A stretch of DNA of 39,000 nt from Haloterrigena salina JCM 13891 (GTDB taxonomy: Archaea > Halobacteriota > Halobacteria > Halobacteriales > Natrialbaceae), in assembly GCF_000337495.1 (NCBI RefSeq), contig NZ_AOIS01000024.1, positions 1 to 39,000 of the forward strand. The letters are read 5' to 3'. Of the stretch, positions 15,698-24,111 are shown in pieces. The stretch's first letter is position 1; each line of letters starts with the position of its first letter. The position numbers and the translations under genes are program-made. The notes beneath the pieces were generated by a model that saw nothing but the letters and a program-made list of their open reading frames with translations, had not been told where the DNA came from and did no database searches.

Positions 15698-17227
15698 TCA
15701 GTAGTCCTCGAGGCCGTACAGTTCGCCGTACTTCGACGTGACGTACTCGAGGAAGGGGTCGGCCGTCAGCTCCCGGCCGGTTGCGCGCTCGATCAGTTCG
15801 GGCGTGGTGTAGCGCTTGCCGTGCCGGTGGACGTTCTCGCGGAGCCAGCCGTTGAGGGCCTCGAAGTCGCCCTCGCGGATGTCGTCGTCGAGATCGCCCA
15901 GTTCGTCTTCGGCGGCGGCGTACAGCTGCGCCGCGAGCACGGAACCCAGCGAGTACGTCGGGAAGTAGCCGAAGGAGCCGTGAGACCAGTGGATGTCCTG
16001 CAGGCAGCCCTCCGCGTCGGTCTCGGGTCGGACGCCCAGATACTCCTCGTACTTGTCGTTCCAGGCCTCCGGGACGTCGTCGACCGCGAGGTCCCCGCGG
16101 ATCAGATCGCGCTCGATCTCGAAGCGGATCACGATGTGGAGGTGGTAGGTGAGTTCGTCCGCCTCGACGCGAATGAGGTTGTCGTCGTAGACCTGGTTGG
16201 CCGACTCGTAGGCCGCTTCGGGCGAGACGTCCTCGAGTTCCGGGAACCGCTCGCGGGCGGTCGGGAGGAACTGCTCCCAGAAGGGACGGGAGCGCCCGAC
16301 GTGGTTCTCCCAGAGCCGGGACTGGGACTCGTGGACCGAGAGGTCCCGCGCCTCGCCCAGCGGCGTGCCGTAGCCCTCGTCGGGGAGGCCGAGCGTGTAG
16401 TTGGCGTGGCCGAACTCGTGGATCGTCGAGGTGATGGAGCCCAGCAGATCGTCCTCCTCGAAGCGAGTCGTCACGCGGGCGTCGAACTGCGTCCCCGAGG
16501 AGAACGGGTGGGGCGCGGTGTCCAGCCGACCGCGGCCCCAGTCGTACCCCAGCGAGTCGAGGACGTCCCGCGCCAGCGCCTCCTGATCGTCGTCGTCGAA
16601 CTCGCCCGCGAAGGCGTCCGTAGTGAGATCAGCGTCGCTATCCTGGACCGCGTCGATCAGCGGCACGAGTTCCTCGCGGAGCCGCTCGAGGACCCGCTCG
16701 GCCGTCTCGAGGTCGATGTAGGGCTCGTAGTCCGAGAACAGCACCTCGTAGGGGTCGGCGTCGGGATCGATGTGCTCGGCGTACTCGCGCTTCAGTTCCA
16801 CGAGCTTCTCGAGGACGGGCGCGAACTCCTCGAAGTCGTCGTTCTCCTTGGCCTGTTTCCAGGCGGGGTGGGCGTTGGTCGTCGTCTCGGAGATCTCCTC
16901 GACGAGTTCCTGCGGGACGCTGGTCTCGCGGTCGTACTTGCGCCGGACTTCCCGGACGACCGCGGCCTGGTCCTCTTCGAGATCGCTGTCTTCCAGTTCC
17001 TCGAGCAATTCTCCGGTCTCGTCGGCCGTCAGCAGTTCGTGACTGATCGCGGACAGCGCCGAGAGCTGCTGTGCGCGGGCGGGCGTCCCCTCGTCGGGCA
17101 TCACGACTTCCTGGTCCCACTGGAGGATGCCGGACGCGTTCGAGACGTTCGCGATCCGCCGAACGCGTTCTTCGAACGCCGCGTAGCTGTCGTCGGCCGC
17201 CTCGCTTTGGGCCTGATCGGTCGCCAT
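15698..17227 (-). CDS. M32 family metallocarboxypeptidase
   Basis: A 509-residue zinc carboxypeptidase of the thermostable carboxypeptidase 1 (Taq) family. It has the zinc motif HEFGH (270-274) and the family-specific HESQSR (299-304). The DIHWSHGSFGYFPTYSLG region near the C-terminus is also diagnostic. It removes C-terminal residues, preferably not Pro, in the cytosol. Length matches the family (about 500). The start at 17227 (MATDQAQS) avoids a five-residue extension. Confidence 0.95.
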   Translation of the reverse strand: MATDQAQSEAADDSYAAFEERVRRIANVSNASGILQWDQEVVMPDEGTPARAQQLSALSAISHELLTADETGELLEELEDSDLEEDQAAVVREVRRKYDRETSVPQELVEEISETTTNAHPAWKQAKENDDFEEFAPVLEKLVELKREYAEHIDPDADPYEVLFSDYEPYIDLETAERVLERLREELVPLIDAVQDSDADLTTDAFAGEFDDDDQEALARDVLDSLGYDWGRGRLDTAPHPFSSGTQFDARVTTRFEEDDLLGSITSTIHEFGHANYTLGLPDEGYGTPLGEARDLSVHESQSRLWENHVGRSRPFWEQFLPTARERFPELEDVSPEAAYESANQVYDDNLIRVEADELTYHLHIVIRFEIERDLIRGDLAVDDVPEAWNDKYEEYLGVRPETDAEGCLQDIHWSHGSFGYFPTYSLGSVLAAQLYAAAEDELGDLDDDIREGDFEALNGWLRENVHRHGKRYTTPELIERATGRELTADPFLEYVTSKYGELYGLEDY

Positions 17228-17530
17228 GGACGACCGATACACGCGGCGGCCGTATCAACGTCGTGGTTCCGGCGGTTTCACAGTCGTCGGTCGTCGCGTC
17301 CGGATCGGGTTTCGTGCGCTCGTCGGCCCTCGAGTCGACTGTGAATCGACCGTCGGCCTGCCTGGCCGCCTCGGGCTCACTGACCGGAAGCTGTCGCGAT
17401 CGCCGACAGTATCGATCCCGTATCAACGCCTCGTTGCGGCGCCGTACCGACAATATACGTGACCGATGATCGCTGTATAGAACTTGCAAGCAGTGGACTG
17501 TTCGGGCTATCTGACGTATGTTTCTGTACA
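17228..17530. other. intergenic region between divergent genes
   Basis: Holds the promoters of the carboxypeptidase (minus) and the small membrane protein (plus). AT-rich islands CAATATACG (17450-17458) and CTGTATAG (17473-17480) are promoter candidates for the plus-strand gene. Otherwise I see nothing here. Confidence 0.4.
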
Positions 17531-17899
17531 ATGGTCGCTGCGTCACCAATCGGGTCAGCCATCGTGTTCGTGGTGAGCCTGCTGATCGGTGCACTGGGAA
17601 TCTACGTCGGCGCCCGCATCATCGTCGGGGCCGACGACTACGACCACGCGATCGTCACCGCGTTGATCGGGGCGATCGTCTGGGGACTCGTCGGCTTCTT
17701 CGTCGGGTGGATCCCCCTGCTCGGGCCGTTGCTGGCCCTGCTGGCGTACATCGCCGTGATCAACTTCCAGTACCCCGGCGACTGGACCGCGGCGGCGATG
17801 ATCGGCCTCGTCGCCTGGGTGACGGTGCTGGTCGTCCTCTACGCCCTCGCCGCGCTCGGGGTCACCGCCTTCGACGCCGTCGGCATCCCCGGCGCCTGA
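17531..17899 (+). CDS. small four-helix membrane protein
   Basis: A 122-residue hydrophobic protein with four predicted membrane helices: about 6-27, 38-58, 60-80 and 88-115. Short loops carry conserved-looking motifs GARIIVGADDYDHAIVTALIG and INFQYPGDW. I recognise no catalytic motif or named family; its like is common in haloarchaea as an uncharacterised membrane protein. The start at 17531 is set by the membrane segment. The frame is open 24 codons further up, but that part is Cys-rich and unlike the rest. Confidence 0.75.
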   Translation: MVAASPIGSAIVFVVSLLIGALGIYVGARIIVGADDYDHAIVTALIGAIVWGLVGFFVGWIPLLGPLLALLAYIAVINFQYPGDWTAAAMIGLVAWVTVLVVLYALAALGVTAFDAVGIPGA

Positions 17900-17980
17900 G
17901 CGGCGCCGAGTCTCTTCTCCAGCCCCACGTTGCGAGTGTCGTCCCATAGACGTAAGCGGATTCGTCCCCAATCACGGTCC

Positions 17981-18904
17981 ATGGATATGGATACTCGCAT
18001 TCTCGTTCCGACCGACGGGAGCGACTCCGCGAGGGCGGCCCTCGAGCACGCGCTGGATATCGCCGCCGACCGGGACGCGGTCGTTCACGTCCTCAACGTC
18101 GCGGACACGAACCAGCCGAGTCTCACGCGCCTCGGCACGCAGGTCGTCGACGCTCTGGAGGAGGAAGGCAAGGAGATCGTGTCGACGGCCGCCGAACTAG
18201 CCGCGGAGCGCGACGTGGCCGTCAGCACGCACGTCGTCCAGGGCGAACCGCGCGAGACGATCGTCGAGTTCGTCACCGCCGGCGCGGAGTCAGAGTCGGA
18301 GTCGGACGACGCGGACGGCGTCGCGTTCGATTTCGTCGTGATGGGGGCCCACGGTCGACGCGGCCTGGGCGAGTACATCCTCGGCAGCGTCACGGACTAC
18401 GTCGTCAACCGGAGCGAGGTGCCGGTGTTGACGGTTCGCGCGGCCGAGGACGCGAGGGCGACCTACCCCTACGGGGACGTCCTCGTGCCGACCGACGGGA
18501 GCGTTCACGCGAGGGCGGCGGTCGAACTGGGCGCGCAGTTCGCGAACCGCTGTGGCGGAACGTTGCACCTGCTGTCGGTCATGGACGAACTGCCGGAGGT
18601 CGCCGACGCGGAAACGGCTCCGCTCCCCGCTCAACTCGAGGAGAACTTGCGAGAGGCCCTCGAGGAAGACGCGGCGACCGCCGCGCGGGCGGGCGCCGCC
18701 GACGTCGAGACCGCCATCGAGACCGGCTCGGTGCCTCGAGAGGTCCTCGCCTACGCCGATGCAGAGGCGATCGATCTCGTCGTGATGGGCACCCACGGCC
18801 GAACCGGTCTCGACCGCCACTTGCTCGGCAGTTTCACGGAGCGCGTTATCCGCACGTCGCCGGTTCCCGTTCTCACGACGCGCCGCGCCGACGAGATGGA
18901 CTGA
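17981..18904 (+). CDS. tandem universal stress protein (UspA)
   Basis: A 307-residue protein with two UspA domains (about 3-155 and 160-303). Each begins with ILVPTDGS/VLVPTDGS and ends with the ATP-binding signature G-A/T-H-G-R followed by GS and PVL (GAHGRRGLGEYILGS; GTHGRTGLDRHLLGS). Both sites look intact, so the protein should bind two nucleotides within one chain. The exact stress role is unknown. The first domain has a short acidic insertion (ESESESDDADG) before its last strand. The start at 17981 (MDMDTRIL) is chosen over an Arg-rich extension. Confidence 0.93.
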   Translation: MDMDTRILVPTDGSDSARAALEHALDIAADRDAVVHVLNVADTNQPSLTRLGTQVVDALEEEGKEIVSTAAELAAERDVAVSTHVVQGEPRETIVEFVTAGAESESESDDADGVAFDFVVMGAHGRRGLGEYILGSVTDYVVNRSEVPVLTVRAAEDARATYPYGDVLVPTDGSVHARAAVELGAQFANRCGGTLHLLSVMDELPEVADAETAPLPAQLEENLREALEEDAATAARAGAADVETAIETGSVPREVLAYADAEAIDLVVMGTHGRTGLDRHLLGSFTERVIRTSPVPVLTTRRADEMD

Positions 18905-18998
18905 CCTGCCCTCGTTCGCTTCGACATCGCGCGTCGCCGCGACCGGTTTGAAAGCCTGATAGTCACCGGTAGAACACCCGACAGCGGAGACGAGAAAG

Positions 18999-19007
18999 CC
19001 TATAAGC
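18999..19007 (+). promoter_or_regulatory. TATA box of the six-TM protein gene
   Basis: CCTATAAGC is a strong match. Initiation would fall near 19027, leaving a leader of about 100 nt before the GTG at 19131, unusually long for a haloarchaeon. The leader holds a hairpin (19037-19053) and an 18-codon ORF (19063-19119). Confidence 0.6.
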
Positions 19008-19130
19008 GGACCGGAGAGGCTCCTACGTAGCCACCTGACGGGCCCGGCCCGTCGTTCTACCGATGAACGTTCGAACGATCGCTGACGGGGGTGACCGCCC
19101 ATCGAGCGACAGACGCTGATCGCTCTCGGA

Positions 19131-20366
19131 GTGGTCGCCATCGCGTGCTCCGCGCTGGCTCTCGGAGCGACTGCCGCCACGTCGGCGGACAGCCACGAAG
19201 CCGACCGACACCAGCGGCTGGTCAGCACCGGCGATGAGACCTCGCTGTGGCCGTACACGAGCAGCGCGACGACCGTCGAGGAACGGACGCTCGCGATCAA
19301 CGTGTTGATCAACGGCGATCCGGCGGAGACGCGCCGGCACCTAGAAGAGCGGAGTCGCGGCGACTGGAACGAGACCGCCCCCGAAGAGGAGGACGTGAGC
19401 GAGACGGATCCCGAAGGCGTGAGCGAGACAGACCCCAAGGACGTCGTCGGGACCGAAACGGCCTGGCGAAGCGCCGACGGCTCGACGCGGTACGTCTACG
19501 TCTCCACAGACAACGAGACGGCCGAGGGCGTGTGGCTCGACGAGAGCTACCAGCTCCACGACGGCGACTATCTCGGCTCGCGCGAACACATCCGCGCCTA
19601 CGAGTCGCCCGACCCCGACGAGGAGTGGACCGCGATCCAGGCCCACAGCGAACACTGGGACTGGTTCCGGCTCAGCCACACGGTCGACAGCGCCGAGGAC
19701 TCCCAGCGCTACGTCGAACGCGAGTTCATGGATCGACGGTACGTCTCGAACGTCTCGCGCGTTCACCTGGGCAACGGCCGCGGCTTCGATTCCGACGGCT
19801 GGGTGACGGTCGTCGACCTCGAGAGCGGCGACCCGCCGTTCCACGTCGCGATCGTCGGCCTCCTTCCCGGACTGCTGCTCGCGAGTCGGGTCTCGACGCG
19901 GACCTCGTTCCCGAATCCGGTCGCCGCTCGCGTCCCGCGCGCGCTGTGTTTGGCGGGGTCGCTGCTCGGGCTCTACCTCTTCGTCCGGTTCGGCGCCATC
20001 GCCGTCGAGGCGCGCCTCGAGGGGATCGATCCCCGGTTCATCGCGGCGGCGTTCTATCCGCTGCTCGCCGTCGGCTTGCCGGTCTGTACGTACTACTTCG
20101 CGCGGTCGCTCGACCGGCCGACGGCGTTCGCGGCCGGCGCGGTCGGCTTCGCGACCGCGATCCTCCTCGATTACACGCTGCTCGGCGTGACCCGGCTCCC
20201 GCTGAACGTGCTCGTCCACCGGTTCTCGACCGCGGTCGCGCTCGGGTTCATCGCCGTGGGGGCGTCCCACACCGTGCGAGTCGATCCGGAGGACCACGAC
20301 TACGTGCGCCTCGGCGCGCTCCTCTGGGTCGTGACGCTACTCGTGCCGCTGCTTCGATTCCTGTAG
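19131..20366 (+). CDS. membrane protein with extracytoplasmic domain and six helices
   Basis: A 411-residue protein. An N-terminal hydrophobic signal (about 1-17) precedes an acidic extracytoplasmic domain of about 225 residues, then six membrane helices (about 243-262, 276-298, 306-328, 334-354, 362-380, 390-410). No motif points to a function. The frame opens at an in-frame TGA at 19092 and the first accepted start is GTG 19131. The signal sequence appears to begin a few codons earlier (encoding IERQTLIALG), so the true start is uncertain. The 3' end overlaps the convergent gene by 30 bp. Confidence 0.75.
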   Translation: MVAIACSALALGATAATSADSHEADRHQRLVSTGDETSLWPYTSSATTVEERTLAINVLINGDPAETRRHLEERSRGDWNETAPEEEDVSETDPEGVSETDPKDVVGTETAWRSADGSTRYVYVSTDNETAEGVWLDESYQLHDGDYLGSREHIRAYESPDPDEEWTAIQAHSEHWDWFRLSHTVDSAEDSQRYVEREFMDRRYVSNVSRVHLGNGRGFDSDGWVTVVDLESGDPPFHVAIVGLLPGLLLASRVSTRTSFPNPVAARVPRALCLAGSLLGLYLFVRFGAIAVEARLEGIDPRFIAAAFYPLLAVGLPVCTYYFARSLDRPTAFAAGAVGFATAILLDYTLLGVTRLPLNVLVHRFSTAVALGFIAVGASHTVRVDPEDHDYVRLGALLWVVTLLVPLLRFL

Positions 20367-20696
20367 CCGCCCTCGACCCTCCGCGGGCATCGACTCGAGG
20401 TCGTCGGGGCTCGTGTACGGGCGCACCCACGGGGCGGTCACCTGCGTGTAGCCGACGACGCCCACGAACGTGGCGAGGTAACACAGCCAGCGCGGGACCC
20501 CGAAGTCCTGAATCCAGAGCACCATCACCAGCGCCCAGCCGGCCAATACGACCGCGTCGCGACAGATCCGTTCGGCGTTGTGCCGAAGGTACGCGCGCAA
20601 TCGGCGCCGCCGGGACTCGAGGACGGGGCGATCGTCGTCTACCGGGGCGGCGTCGGCGCGTTCCGTCCCGGACTGGAGAGATTCCGTTTCGCTCAC
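20337..20696 (-). CDS. small membrane protein
   Basis: A 119-residue protein. The charged N-terminus has RRRRLRAYLRHNAERICRD before two hydrophobic segments (about 47-63 and 69-88), then a polar tail. It starts with GTG at 20696; a TATA-like CGTATGCG (20723-20730 on the minus strand) lies about 30 nt upstream, so it is leaderless. Its last 10 codons overlap the convergent gene. Function unknown; it lies between two envelope-protein genes. Confidence 0.7.
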   Translation of the reverse strand: MSETESLQSGTERADAAPVDDDRPVLESRRRRLRAYLRHNAERICRDAVVLAGWALVMVLWIQDFGVPRWLCYLATFVGVVGYTQVTAPWVRPYTSPDDLESMPAEGRGRLQESKQRHE

Positions 20697-20866
20697 CGTT
20701 GGTGCGGAGGTTCGGGAGCGGTCGCATACGCTTTTTGGTCGCGAGCACCGGGCGTCGGGCGGGGAGTCGTCCAGCGTCGCGATCCGAACCGGCCCTGGCC
20801 CTGTGGGCGACTATGCGATCCGTCGTTTCGTTCCCCGTCCTTGGTATCGGACTGGTAGAAAAAACA

Positions 20867-20874
20867 CTAATACG
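20867..20874 (+). promoter_or_regulatory. TATA-like box of the arylsulfotransferase-like gene
   Basis: CTAATACG, about 26-28 nt before an ATG at 20897 that opens a 16-codon ORF overlapping the main GTG start at 20940. Confidence 0.45.
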
Positions 20875-20939
20875 TCGCTCGGGAAATGAAGTCTCGATGG
20901 GTACCCAGCTGGCGTTTCGATACTCGAGGGTGGTAGACC

Positions 20940-22382
20940 GTGGCTGATCGTTCGCAATCGCCGCTCGCAGCCGTTCGCTCGGGAAGTTCTCGAGCCTGGT
21001 CGGCGCTCTCACGGAACCGCCTCCGCGTCGTGTTTCTGGCCGTTATTCTCCTCTCGGCCGCCGCCGTGGCGAGCGCGGCGATGAGCGACGACCTCTCGAC
21101 CGCGTCCGAGGAAGCGGTTCCGGAGGCACCGGCGACCGAGAACCACACGGTCGTAACCGAGTCCGGACGGGCGGGGACGATCACCGTCTACGAGCCCGAC
21201 GGCGAGGTGGCGTACTACGACAACACGCGGACGAAGTACTTCGACGCCGACCCCGTCGAGGGCGATCCGATGACCATCGAGTACACGGCGACGGACACGA
21301 TCCACAGCGAGGGCCCGACCTGCAGCGACCCGCCGTGTGCGCTGAACGTCATCGAGCGCGTCGACCTCGAGGACGAGAACCCCGAGCCCGAAGTCATCTA
21401 CAAGCGATACGATCACCAGGAGACCGCCGGCGAGTGGCACGACTCGGACCGCATCAACGAGACGCACGTGGTCGTCGCCGACATCGTTGCCGACCAGGTC
21501 TTCATCGTCAACACGGAGACCGAGGTCGTCGAGTGGCTCTGGGACGCCCAGAGCGACTTCCCCGTCGAGGAGGCCGGTCCGTACCCCCACGACTGGGCCC
21601 ACATCAACGACGTCGAGTACATCGACGAACCGGGCGACCCGAACGACGGGCGGATCGTGGCCAGCCTCCGGAATCAGGATCAGGTCGTCTTCCTCGATCA
21701 GGAGGAGGGACTGGTCGAGAACTGGACGCTGGGCGGCGAGAACGAGTACGACGTCCAGTACGAACAGCACAACCCCGACTACATCCCCGAATCGCAGGGC
21801 GGTCCGGCCGTCGTCGTCGCCGACTCCGAGAACGGCCGCGTTCAGGAGTTCCAGCGCGAGGACGGCGAGTGGAACCGCACCTGGCAGTGGGAGGACGACC
21901 AGATCCAGTGGCCCCGCGACGCCGACCGCCTCCCTAACGGGAACACGCTCATCGCCGACAGTCACGGCAACCGCGTGATGGAGGTCAACGAGTCCGGCGA
22001 CGTCGTCTGGGAGGTCCCTTCGACGCTCCCCTACGAGGCCGAACGCCTCGAAACCGGCCCCGAAAGCGAGGGCGGACAGAGCGCGGCCGAACTCGGCCTC
22101 GAGTCGCGCACGGCCGACGGCGGGGGCGGCGGAGGCGGGAGCAGCGGCCTCTTCGACTTCGACCCGCTCGGCTGGATCGGCGACCTCATCGAGGATCTCT
22201 TGCCCCACCGGATCCACAACGGACTGCTGTTCGCGTCGCCGGTCTGGATGGGCGCCTCCGAGTTCGCCGCCGTCGGTATCGCGACCCTGACCGGGCTGGT
22301 GTGGATCGGCTTCGAGACGAGATGGAAGCTCCGCGACGCCGGCGTTCGGTTCCGCCTCCCCGTCTACCGACGGGGCGACTGA
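20940..22382 (+). CDS. arylsulfotransferase-like beta-propeller membrane protein
   Basis: A 480-residue protein with an N-terminal membrane anchor (about 29-48), an extracytoplasmic beta-propeller (about 60-370), a Gly/Ser linker (about 393-402) and a C-terminal membrane helix (about 440-462) with a basic cytoplasmic end. The propeller has repeats of the ASST family: DWAHINDVEYID, VVVADSENGRVQEF and WPRDADRLPNGNTLIADSHGNRVMEV. A CSDPPC pair could form a disulfide. ASST enzymes move sulfate from aryl sulfates to acceptors; archaeal members are uncharacterised and I cannot confirm the active-site His. The start is GTG 20940. Confidence 0.8.
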   Translation: MADRSQSPLAAVRSGSSRAWSALSRNRLRVVFLAVILLSAAAVASAAMSDDLSTASEEAVPEAPATENHTVVTESGRAGTITVYEPDGEVAYYDNTRTKYFDADPVEGDPMTIEYTATDTIHSEGPTCSDPPCALNVIERVDLEDENPEPEVIYKRYDHQETAGEWHDSDRINETHVVVADIVADQVFIVNTETEVVEWLWDAQSDFPVEEAGPYPHDWAHINDVEYIDEPGDPNDGRIVASLRNQDQVVFLDQEEGLVENWTLGGENEYDVQYEQHNPDYIPESQGGPAVVVADSENGRVQEFQREDGEWNRTWQWEDDQIQWPRDADRLPNGNTLIADSHGNRVMEVNESGDVVWEVPSTLPYEAERLETGPESEGGQSAAELGLESRTADGGGGGGGSSGLFDFDPLGWIGDLIEDLLPHRIHNGLLFASPVWMGASEFAAVGIATLTGLVWIGFETRWKLRDAGVRFRLPVYRRGD

Positions 22383-22430
22383 TTCCGGCCGAAACGTCGG
22401 TTCTTCGTTTCGCTCCGTATTTCGTCCTCG

Positions 22431-22955
22431 TCACAGGGCCAGCAGATAGCCGCCGAACAGGTAGAGGGCGGCGAGGATCGACTGGAAGGAAAGCGAGCCG
22501 AGCGCCGACAGCGCGACGAACGTCCGGCCGTCCATCTCCGAGAGCCCCGCGGGAATCGTGAGCAGTCCCCTGACGACCAGCATCGTGTTACTCCCGGCGA
22601 CGGCGATCCCGCCCCAGCGGTCGAACCAGCCGTCGAAGCGCTCGAGTCGCGATTCCGTGAGCGGGAACCACCGTTTCTGGATGACGTACTCCCGCCCGGC
22701 GCGGCGGACGAGACGGAACAGCAGGAACTGACCGATCGTCGTCCCGACGACGGCGATGGCGACGATCGCGACCGTCTTCGGGATCGACGATCCGATCAGT
22801 GCCAGCGCGGACGGCACGACCAGTTCGCTCGGCATGAACCGCAGCATCATCGCACCCTCGAGGATACAGAGCCCCAGCAAGACCGCGAACGCGAACTCCG
22901 ACGTGAACAGCGACTCGAGCCAGGTCGGCATCCCCTCGAGTTGCAGCGGTACCAT
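22431..22955 (-). CDS. DedA/VTT family membrane protein
   Basis: A 174-residue membrane protein of the DedA (SNARE-associated, VTT) superfamily. It has the FMPSELVVPSALAL re-entrant segment near the N-terminus (about 40-54), the GTTIGQFLLFRLVRRAGRE helix (about 75-93) and RFDGWFDRWGGIAVAGS followed by VRGLLTIPAG (about 109-141). Members act as undecaprenyl- or phospholipid-flipping proteins in bacteria; the archaeal substrate is unknown. Start at 22955; a second Met at residue 9 is possible. It is convergent with the arylsulfotransferase gene. Confidence 0.88.
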   Translation of the reverse strand: MVPLQLEGMPTWLESLFTSEFAFAVLLGLCILEGAMMLRFMPSELVVPSALALIGSSIPKTVAIVAIAVVGTTIGQFLLFRLVRRAGREYVIQKRWFPLTESRLERFDGWFDRWGGIAVAGSNTMLVVRGLLTIPAGLSEMDGRTFVALSALGSLSFQSILAALYLFGGYLLAL

Positions 22956-23083
22956 ATCCCGATCCTACTCCGTCCCGAATGTAAGCGTTGTTGATTCTCG
23001 GAGGTCCGCGATCGGCACGGCGGTTCGTTCGAGCGCGTCGTCGGTCACAAAGCATGTGGTACCGGAGGGTGACTGTCGAACCG

Positions 23084-23608
23084 ATGGACACGACGCGGAT
23101 CGCGTTTCTCGCCGTTGCCTTCGCCACCCACGCGGTCGTCGGTTACGCCCTCGTTCGAGGGGCTACCGACGCCGATCCGAGACTCGGCGTCGTTCTCGGG
23201 CTCCTCCCGGACGCGGACTTCCTGTTCCCCGCGGCGTGGGAGTGGCCGCTGGTTCACCGCGGACTCACGCACACGCCGCTGTTCGCGGTCGCCGTCGTCG
23301 CCGGCGCGTACGCGCTCCGGCGGGATCGGACGGTCGCAATCGCCGTCGGACTGGGGATCGGCTCGCACCTCGCTATCGACTCCCTGTCGGCGAAGGGGAT
23401 CGACTGGCTGTTCCCGCTCGCGGACACCGCGGGGCTCGGCGTTTCGGTTCACGGCCCCGCGGCGACGGCGGTGCTCTGGGCGGCGTCGCTCGGCGTCCTC
23501 GCGTGGCGGACGGAGGACCCTCTCGTCGCGTCGGTGCTGAGCGACCGATCAGCCGATCGGAGCGACCGTTCCGATCCGTCCGATCGTCAGACCAAGCGAC
23601 GCGAGTAG
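23084..23608 (+). CDS. membrane-bound metal-dependent hydrolase-like protein (YdjM/DUF457)
   Basis: A 174-residue membrane protein of the YdjM/DUF457 family. Motifs are the acidic PDADFLF (about 42-48), HRGLTHTPLF (about 58-67) and GSHLAIDSLSAKGIDWLFPL (about 94-113), which carry the presumed metal ligands. Four to five membrane helices. The start at 23084 is chosen (MDTTRIAF); ATG 23054 in frame is possible. The last 20 residues are a hydrophilic Arg/Ser/Asp run encoded where the gene overlaps, tail to tail, the 3' end of the next gene. Confidence 0.85.
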   Translation: MDTTRIAFLAVAFATHAVVGYALVRGATDADPRLGVVLGLLPDADFLFPAAWEWPLVHRGLTHTPLFAVAVVAGAYALRRDRTVAIAVGLGIGSHLAIDSLSAKGIDWLFPLADTAGLGVSVHGPAATAVLWAASLGVLAWRTEDPLVASVLSDRSADRSDRSDPSDRQTKRRE

Positions 23609-24046
23609 CGCGGTCGATCCGACCAGCAGGAACGCCCGGTTGATCCGGCCGTTCTTGGACTTGAACCAGTCGAGCGTGACGTGGTACCGCGAGACCGGCG
23701 CGAAGGGGCTGATTCCCATCGGCGTCACGATATCCCCCGCGAGGTGAGCGACGATGCTGCCGGTTCCGACGACGAATCCGAATCGGAAGGCCGACGGCGT
23801 CGAGGGGACGATCAGCGCCGTCGCGACGCCGGCTAACAGCCCGACGAGCAGGGCGAACCAGATCGTGTGCGTCGGCCCGCGGTGGGGAATCCGCGGCAGC
23901 GGCTGGTCGACGTCAGGGAGGTTCGCCAGTCCGACGGCGAGGACCGCTCCCGCGAGCGCCAACTCGAGCGACCAGCCGCGGCTCACCAGCGGGACGAACG
24001 GGGCGTACAGGAGGGCGTTGAAGCCGATGTGACCTCCTCGGTACAT
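23549..24046 (-). CDS. membrane-bound metal-dependent hydrolase-like protein (YdjM/DUF457), second copy
   Basis: A 165-residue membrane protein of the same family as the convergent gene. It begins MYRGGHIGFN and has LPDVDQPLPRIPHRGPTHTIWF and AHLAGDIVTPMGISPFAP, the acidic and His motifs that define the family. The downstream FAPVSRYHVTLDWFKSKNG is typical of the archaeal subgroup. Five hydrophobic segments. The substrate is unknown; the family is linked to phospholipid or cell-envelope metabolism only by annotation. The 3' ends of the two genes overlap by 60 bp. Confidence 0.87.
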   Translation of the reverse strand: MYRGGHIGFNALLYAPFVPLVSRGWSLELALAGAVLAVGLANLPDVDQPLPRIPHRGPTHTIWFALLVGLLAGVATALIVPSTPSAFRFGFVVGTGSIVAHLAGDIVTPMGISPFAPVSRYHVTLDWFKSKNGRINRAFLLVGSTALLASLGLTIGRIGTVAPIG

Positions 24047-24111
24047 GCGTTTCGACGACCGATCGTCCGTGCCCGACGAGGATCAACCGCTCGGTCGCTC
24101 GCGCCCGGCCG

